NCBI GenBank assembly: GCA_011009095.1
Contig: VTPC01000394.1
Location: forward strand, 322,237-386,236
DNA: 64,000 nucleotides
Reading direction: 5' to 3'
Origin: Ignelater luminosus
Lineage: Eukaryota; Arthropoda; Insecta; Coleoptera; Elateridae
The notes under the pieces: model-generated
Told to the model about the DNA's origin: nothing
Database searches by the model: none
What the model saw: only the letters and a program-made list of their open reading frames with translations
In this document: piece after piece, positions 57,598 through 64,000 of the stretch
Numbering within the stretch: position 1 is the first letter of the stretch
Layout of the letters: each line of letters opens with the position of its first letter
Translations under genes and position numbers: made by a program

Positions 57598-58771
57598 ACC
57601 TGCTGGAGGACGAAGTTTGATTGTGGGGCACCGAATGTGGCTTATTGGTGGGCAGAGACTGATCTTGGATACCTAAAGTGATCTGGTAGAGAGTGAAACG
57701 TGATTGTGGTTTAGTGGAGAAAATAAAATTCATATTGTTGGTGGAGCTTGATTTGGATCGTATCAGGTGACTTGGTAAAGGACGAAATTAGGTTGCGGGT
57801 CACTCTCTTGTAGGGCACATCCCGGTTTTGGTCTACCAAAGGGATCCGATTGTAGTTAGAGACTAAGCTTAGATACTGAAAGTGAACTGTTAGAGAGTGA
57901 AGTCTGATTGTAGAGATAGAACCCGATTTCGGGTCTGATTGGGGACAATCTTGGACCACCTAAGATGAGTTGCTGAAGGGCGGAGCTTGAATGTGGACCA
58001 CCGAAGGTGGTAGAACCTGATTTTAATTTACCAACGGGTACAGAGATCTTTTTTTGAATATCTCAGACGATCTGACGGAAGATGAAGTCTGATGGTGGGG
58101 AGTGTGACTCTGGGCTACCTAAAGTGGCCCAATTGTGGAAGGAGCTAGATTGGGGGCCTGCTGCTCTACATAGCTTGAGTTTAGTCTACCAAAGTGATTT
58201 GAGTGTGGGCAGACTGAACTTGAATAACTAAAGTGATCTGGTAGATCAACGAAAGTAATCTGGTGAGGGTAGAACTCAATCTTGGGCTTGATCGAGGACA
58301 GAATTCAGTTTTGGTCAACCTAAGATGACATGATTGTAAAGTTCGGTTTTGACTGTATAAAGTGATTTGGTGAAAGACGAAGCTAGATTGCGGGTCACTG
58401 AAAATGGCCTCTTGTAGGAAGGACCCAAAAGGATCTGAGTGTCGGCGGAAACCGATCTTGGATACTTAAGGTGACCTGGTAGAAGATCAAGTTTGATTGA
58501 ACCTGAGTTTAGGCCTGATCGAGGGCAGAATTCAGTTTTGGGCTACCTAAGGAGGTCTGATCATTGACGTGGCTGATTTCTGGATCGCCAAAAGGGTCTG
58601 ATTGTGGATAGAGACATTATTTAGTGACCTGATGGAAGATGAAGTCTGATTGTGGTAGGTAGTCTGGTGAGGATAGAACTATATTTTAGGCTAAATTGAG
58701 GACAAAATTTGTTTATGGGCAACATAAGCCGACCTGGCTGTTGGCCAAGATGGATTTTGGACCATTTTAGA

Positions 58772-58962
58772 CAGGTATGGACTCCGGGACCAAATTGGCC
58801 GAATTGGTTCCTATAACAACAAAACACCTTTCTATATATTACAACTTGACTGTCAGAATTAAATTATTTTGATGAGATTTCTTCTCTAAAGTTAGTGTTT
58901 GCTAATAAAGTTGCCTTCATAGGAGCCAATTCGGTCTTTGGGAGTACGTTTGCCTGTCCCTG
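58772..58962 (+). mobile_element. hAT-type MITE, second copy in the satellite
   Basis: 191 bp, CAGGTATGGACTCC to TTGCCTGTCCCTG, collinear with the copy at 57400. Flanks are ATTTTAGA and ACTTAAGG, so the duplication no longer matches. It sits at the same point of the satellite unit. Confidence 0.85.
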
Positions 58963-59708
58963 ACTTAAGGTGTCCTACTGAAGGAGGAAGTTTGATTATG
59001 AACTACAGAAAGTGTTTCTCGATTTAGGTTTATCAAAAAGGCCTGATATCTTGGCTTGGATATCTAAAGTGACCTGGCAGAGTGGAGTCTGATTGTGACC
59101 ACCGAAGCTGGTTTACTGTAGGATATAATCCGGTTTTGGGTCTGACTGGGGATAAAGTTTCATCTTGCTCTACTTAAGTAGGTTTAACAGGATTTGCTAA
59201 AGGACGAACCTTGATTGTAGACCATCGAAGGTGACAAAGACAGACTTTGGTTTAAGTGACTGATGAAAGATGAAGTCTGAAGGTGGCCTTTTGTAGGACA
59301 CGTCCCAGAACGATCTGATTGTAGTCAGAGACAGATCTTAGATACCTGGTGGAAGGTGAAGTTTGATTGAGGGCAGAATTAAGTTCTGGGCTGCCTAAAG
59401 AGGCCAGATCATTAGTGAACTGACTTTTGGACCGCCTAAGGTGACCTGCTGAAGGACGAAGTTGAATTGTAAGCTATCGAAAGTGGCAGAACTGGAGTTT
59501 GCCCCCCCCCCTATTTCTCACAGGGGACTGATCGTGGTTGGAGACAGTATTTGGATACCTAAAGTGACTTAATGGAAGGAAGTCTATTTGTGCTCACCTG
59601 AGGATGAGGGCAAAATTTGATCTTGTGCCAAATTGAGGGCAGAAATTGTTTTTGGGCAACATAAGCTGACCTGGCGGTTGGCTAAGCTGGATTTTGAACC
59701 ATTCAAGT

Positions 59709-59899
59709 CAGGGATAGACTCCGGGGCCAAACTGGCCAAATTGATTCATATAACAACAAAACACTTTTGTATATCTTACGGCTTGATTGTCAGAACCAAA
59801 TTATTTTGATTATATTTCTTCTCTGAAGTTAGTCTCTGTTGATAAATTTGCCTCTACAGGGGCCAATTCTGTCTTGGGGGGCACTTCTGCCTATTTCTG
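59709..59899 (+). mobile_element. hAT-type MITE, third copy in the satellite
   Basis: 191 bp, CAGGGATAGACTCC to CTGCCTATTTCTG. Flanks are ATTCAAGT and ATTTAAGA, six of eight alike. Closer to the second copy than to the first (both have CATATAACAACAAAACAC-like or CCTATAACAACAAAACAC sequence). Confidence 0.85.
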
Positions 59900-60953
59900 A
59901 TTTAAGACGACCTTCTGGAACACGAGGCTTTATTGTGGGCCACCGAAGTTGGCTTGTTGACTGATCTTTGATACCTAACGTGAGTCTTATTGGGGGTAAA
60001 ATTCGAGTTTGTGCTGCCTAAGGTAGGAAGGTGGGCTAATTGTTGGCAGAACTGAACATTGAACCACTTAAGCTGACTTGCTAAAGGGCTAAGCATGATT
60101 GTAGGTCACAGAAGGTGCAAGAGCTTAAAGAAGGCTGATTGCGTCCACTTAAGGTGGTCTCGTGAGGACAGAACCCGATTTCGGGTCAGATTGAGGACAG
60201 AATTTATTTCTAGCCAACTTAAGGTGTCCTGTTTGTCGACGAAACTTGATTTGAGAACACTGGTGTTGAATTGTGATTTGTTAGCGGACAGAGCCCAATC
60301 TTGATCTACAAGAAGGGCCGGATTGTGCACCAAGACTATTTGTGGATGCTTAAGGTGACCTGTGAAGGCAGAATCCGATTTTGCGCTTAATTGTTGGCCT
60401 CGAGAGATCTGGTGAAGGACGAAGTTTGATTATGAGCCACTGAAGGTGGATAGGGCTTGACCTTGGTCTACTAAAGGAGACCTGATTGTAGGCGGGGAAA
60501 GGTTCTGGTAACCTAAGGTGATCTGGCGATGAGTGAAGTATTATTTTGACCACCGAAGGTAATCCGGTGCATGGTGGAATCCGATTTTGGTTCAACTGGA
60601 GGGCAGAGTTTGATATCGAGTCTTTTAAATTTTGGGTGAATTAAATTGGCTTGGATAAGGAATATTTCGACTTTGAACCACCGAAGGTGGCGTGGTTAAA
60701 TGCACTTGCACTATTAGTTATTAGAAGTAATTGTTTGACAAATTTCTTGACTGGCGTCGGCAGTCACAAAGTATTTTATGATTGAATCGTCGTATCACAT
60801 GTCTAAAGTAACTGTTTGATGTTCATTTTCCAATCTGTCAAAATTTCAATCCAGCTTGCAGTGTCTTGGATATCAAGTTAACTACTGATGGTTTTTTATT
60901 TCGTGATCTGCATGTTGCAGCTCTTGTTCAGAAGAAGATGTACACATATCTTA

Positions 60954-61130
60954 TATACAGGGTGTCTCAGTCTCAGTTTTAAGGTTTATGATTTTTCTAC
61001 ATCGGACATTTCTAATGACCTTGTGTAGTTAACCAAATTGAAAATAAAATTGTAAAGACCTCCTGAATCTGATAGAGACTTTTACGTAGTGAAAAGTGTA
61101 TGTTCCGTTTTCCTAGAGACATCCCGTATA
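60954..61130. mobile_element. Small MITE, TATACAGGGTGTC termini
   Basis: Left end TATACAGGGTGTCTCAG; the reverse complement of the right end is TATACGGGATGTCTCTAG. About 177 bp, no open frame. TA-rich ends make the target duplication ambiguous. Confidence 0.62.
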
Positions 61131-64000
61131 CATACTTTATTTTCTGTTTTCACACTGTAGACAATCAGACGCGAAACTTGATTGATTTGTTTTCTCCGGT
61201 GATATTCTAGTCGGCTGAAAGAGTAGTATACCTCCTATTACAGAAGAGCAAATATGAAAATACATTTTTTTTTACTTTTTGGGCTGCATGTTAATCCGTC
61301 AGAAAAAAAATTTAATCTCGACAGCAGCTAGAAATAGACGTCATAAATTCCAAGCGATTTTACCCTGAATAACGCTTCTTATCGTAATGCAGAAAAAAAA
61401 CCCTCAAAATAAAGATCATATTTTAAAAAATGACCAAGCTTGAGGCCACTAACAAAACTATGTATACTTTTCAATTTTATCACATTTATTATCTCCAACG
61501 AAAGAATAGTAATGTTTTTCTGAAACCAGAGTTTGTCTGTAGGAAGGTAATCTAGCTAAAATTAGCACTTGTAGCAACTGAAGAACATTTAATTTTTGAC
61601 AGGTTCGATTTTATCTTAACTAATAATAGGTAGGTAACTTCTCTCTGTTCTTTGTTGAAAAGATTAACGCAACTTATATAAAAGTCTTGCTGTTGCGAGG
61701 TGGGTTGTAAAGAAGAAAAAGTTGAAAGTTTTGCTTTATAGGCTAAATTGTATTAAAAAGTTGGCTTTGATAAATGATTGAACCTTTGATGTTAAATATA
61801 AGTCCTTTAGGCATATTTTACATAATTTAGGAGGACGGCTTTTAGTTTTTTTTTGTTTTTTATTTTGGTTAAGTGCTTACTTAGTACTTGTTTTACAAAG
61901 ACATTTGCAATTAAGCAATTTTCTTTGATTTCTAACTTGATTTAAGTGGTCGTAAGGTTAAAAAACGAAATTAGTTTGCGATTAACAATCCAATGCTGTA
62001 GCAGTAGCATAAATTCTTAAAAGACATTATTACCTACAAGTTAACGAGAAGCAATTAAGCAGAATTGATTACAATTTCGTAACATATACAGAACTTGAGT
62101 TGTGAATGTCAGCTTTGCGATTTATAATCATTACATTATTTGTTAATGTAGTTTTTAATCATTGTAATCGTGGTTGTATAAGCTGTCTTTAAGTGGGATT
62201 GCGGAAAGAGTTCCATAACTTTTAGATCGTTTCTAAAAGCGCATCAGATAGCTTCAAAAGGACTGTGCACCACTTCACTGGTTCAGAGATTAAATTTCGG
62301 CCATTGAAAGATAGTTCATTTGAGTCTCAATCGACTACATTCTGTAGATCAAACTCTCCCGACTTTGGCCCTAAAGTTAGCCAAGCAGACTGTATTGTCG
62401 GTTTTTGCTGTTAGAAAAAAAAACGTTACAACTACCCAGACACTATAAGGGAGTGTTTACGTTATAAATACAGCAAATTAGTAGCCTGATCTGATTTCAA
62501 GATTGAATAAATATCACATCTAAAGTTCTAGATAGCAGTTGTCCAACCTGTATTTGTTTTTTAAATGGCAATTACAGCAGAGATTTCAATGCCTGTTAAA
62601 GACAGAAACGTCTTCCTCTTTTATAAATAACCTAAAAATCATTTCTAACAAGAAAAGACGATTTTAAAAACACAAAGTAAAGTAGGTAATTGAAAGTAAC
62701 AAACCGTTATTATAAAGCCTTAACACTTTTTATCTTGTAAAGAATTTCAAGCACGACTTGTTTTCTCGCGTAATGCATATAATTTTTTTCTCATTCATTA
62801 TACTTACTCTTCTTGTTGCACTCGGCATTTTATAAATGCGATTTCATTTACGATTTGAAACATCCATAATAAACTCATGGAAAGTAGCAGCCGTATTCAG
62901 TATAATTAGTGCGTAAGATTATTATTCTTTTCAAGAAATCCGAAGTAATCAGCATAGATATTCACTTATGTAAACGAGATTTTGATTATTACACCCCATT
63001 AATTTGAAATTTAAATTGAAACTCATTATTAGTATTTTATGGAGCTTCTTATTCACCCATTTATTTAGTGCTACTCGATCAACATCTTCATTTACACCCA
63101 TCGTTTTAAATTTTCATTTCTTTTTCCTTTTCTCCTTCCTCTCGAATATTATTATTCCAAACGACTCGTTTAGGTTTTGTTTTCATATTAAATAGAGTTA
63201 TATTGCGCCAACTATTAATAGATATTAGACAAGCTGTCATCGTACTGAATAAATTTCCTCTTTAGCTTTTTGTTCAATCCTGACAACTGTCACTTTACAT
63301 CGGATCCGTTCACATGTTAAGTACAGAACTCTTTTCTTGAACAAGTGGGTAGTGCATTCTTCATACAGACAGATCGACCTTACGGAATGCAATATCAGCT
63401 CCAATAAAATTTCTGTCCCTCAAAGTGGAGATACATATTATGTATACCGTATATTAAATTGTTCGCGTTAAAGTGAGAAAAATATGTTCTTTGTCTGCGA
63501 TTTGATGTTACAATCGCCGTCGTTTATGTAAGATATTTCTACCTGGAACTGGACGCGTTTGTTTCGACGAAAAAACAATAAGACGAAAGAGACTCGAAAT
63601 GCCTTTTGGTGGACGCATCGTGAATTATAATAAGACATTTTTGCTAACTTACGTGTCGAATGTAGGTAACAAGAATCTTCTTTGTGATTTACGTTAGGGA
63701 TATTTTATAACCGTCTCCGACTCATATTCACTAGGGAATGAAAATCAATTCGGGCAAAGATAATTTTAGAAATGCGTTGGAGGAAGAAGCTTTTTGAGAT
63801 TTTTTGAAATTTTTATTCTTGCAGGAGCAAATTTGATTTAATCATCTTAGAGCATGATTAAATATTCGTCGCTTAACTAAAATCGATAGTCCACTAGAGA
63901 CCATGTTCTAGTTTGGGGTTCTCTCTGGTGATTATAGGAAAGTTTATAGGGTAGCAGTCTCCTACTAGTGAGGTTTCTTAATAGCTTTCTGACTTTAACT
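61131..64000. other. trio intron to window end: nothing recognised
   Basis: Unique AT-rich sequence. No exon continuing the spectrin repeats was found, and no repeat family stands out. Confidence 0.5.

Larger units (their letters stand above)
55850..60680 (+). repeat. Satellite array, ~42-bp unit, same family as 9280-11640
   Basis: On the + strand units approximate GGTGACCTGGTGAAGGACGA then AGTCTGATTGTGGGCCACC(T)AA, repeated with many indels over 4.8 kb. Aligned with the minus-strand consensus of 9280-11640 the units agree at roughly four positions in five. The array is interrupted by three hAT MITE copies whose flanking satellite sequence is also similar, so larger blocks were amplified. 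A run of ten C is at 59512-59521. Minus-strand open frames within it are repeat by-products. Confidence 0.85.

Overview
This is a non-coding-rich, AT-rich stretch of an arthropod (most likely insect) nuclear chromosome. It is spanned by one gene on the + strand: the orthologue of trio (Trio/Kalirin, a Rho-family guanine-nucleotide exchange factor). Eight coding exons can be read. They cover the middle of the CRAL-TRIO/SEC14 domain and the first four or so spectrin repeats. All have GT-AG borders, and the phases are compatible from exon to exon: 6598-6793, 13517-13811, 21740-21984, 27422-27868, 27996-28103, 34944-35027, 35279-35476 and 35589-35711. The N-terminal exon(s) upstream of 6598, the remaining spectrin repeats and the catalytic DH/PH domains were not found and presumably lie outside the window. 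The species cannot be fixed from sequence alone.

The most interesting genic observation is a pair of related exons, both phase 0-0, at 27996-28103 (36 codons) and 34944-35027 (28 codons). Both encode the same end-of-spectrin-repeat segment (V-x-S-x3-L-L-x2-L-D-x3-QVC-[NH]). They look like duplicated, probably mutually exclusive, alternative exons separated by a 6.8 kb intron. That intron carries a 16-bp perfect hairpin just after the first exon and a 16-bp complementary pair near its two ends.

The introns are filled with repeats and dead mobile elements. By region: 1-625, a ~117-bp tandem repeat; 3127-3501, a solo Gypsy-type LTR with an ATAT duplication; 8391-8563, a reverse-transcriptase scrap; 9280-11640, a 42-bp satellite; 15390-16740, the 3' part of an RNase H-bearing non-LTR element; 16850-17180, a mariner-like transposase scrap; 18300-18600 and 30654-32752, two inverted copies of an element with an internal tandem array, the second next to a THAP-domain first exon; 20013-20190, a pogo-like MITE; 22890-24960, an antisense non-LTR element; 25150-25868, a gag-like remnant. 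After 35711 there are more than 28 kb without a recognisable exon. This stretch holds a 2.1 kb near-identical duplication lying exactly either side of a 100-N scaffold gap (41256-41355), a 193-bp satellite (43320-44070), palindromic foldback repeats, a diverged inverted repeat (47745/50890), and a 4.8 kb array (55850-60680) of the same 42-bp satellite family as 9280-11640 but in the opposite orientation. Three hAT MITE copies sit inside that last array.

There is no operon-like layout and no gene cluster. The single host gene works alone, and the rest is intron content. I saw no convincing novel multi-gene system. The points worth following are the alternative trio exons, the array-carrying mobile element with its THAP exon, the satellite/MITE composite array and the likely false duplication in the assembly.
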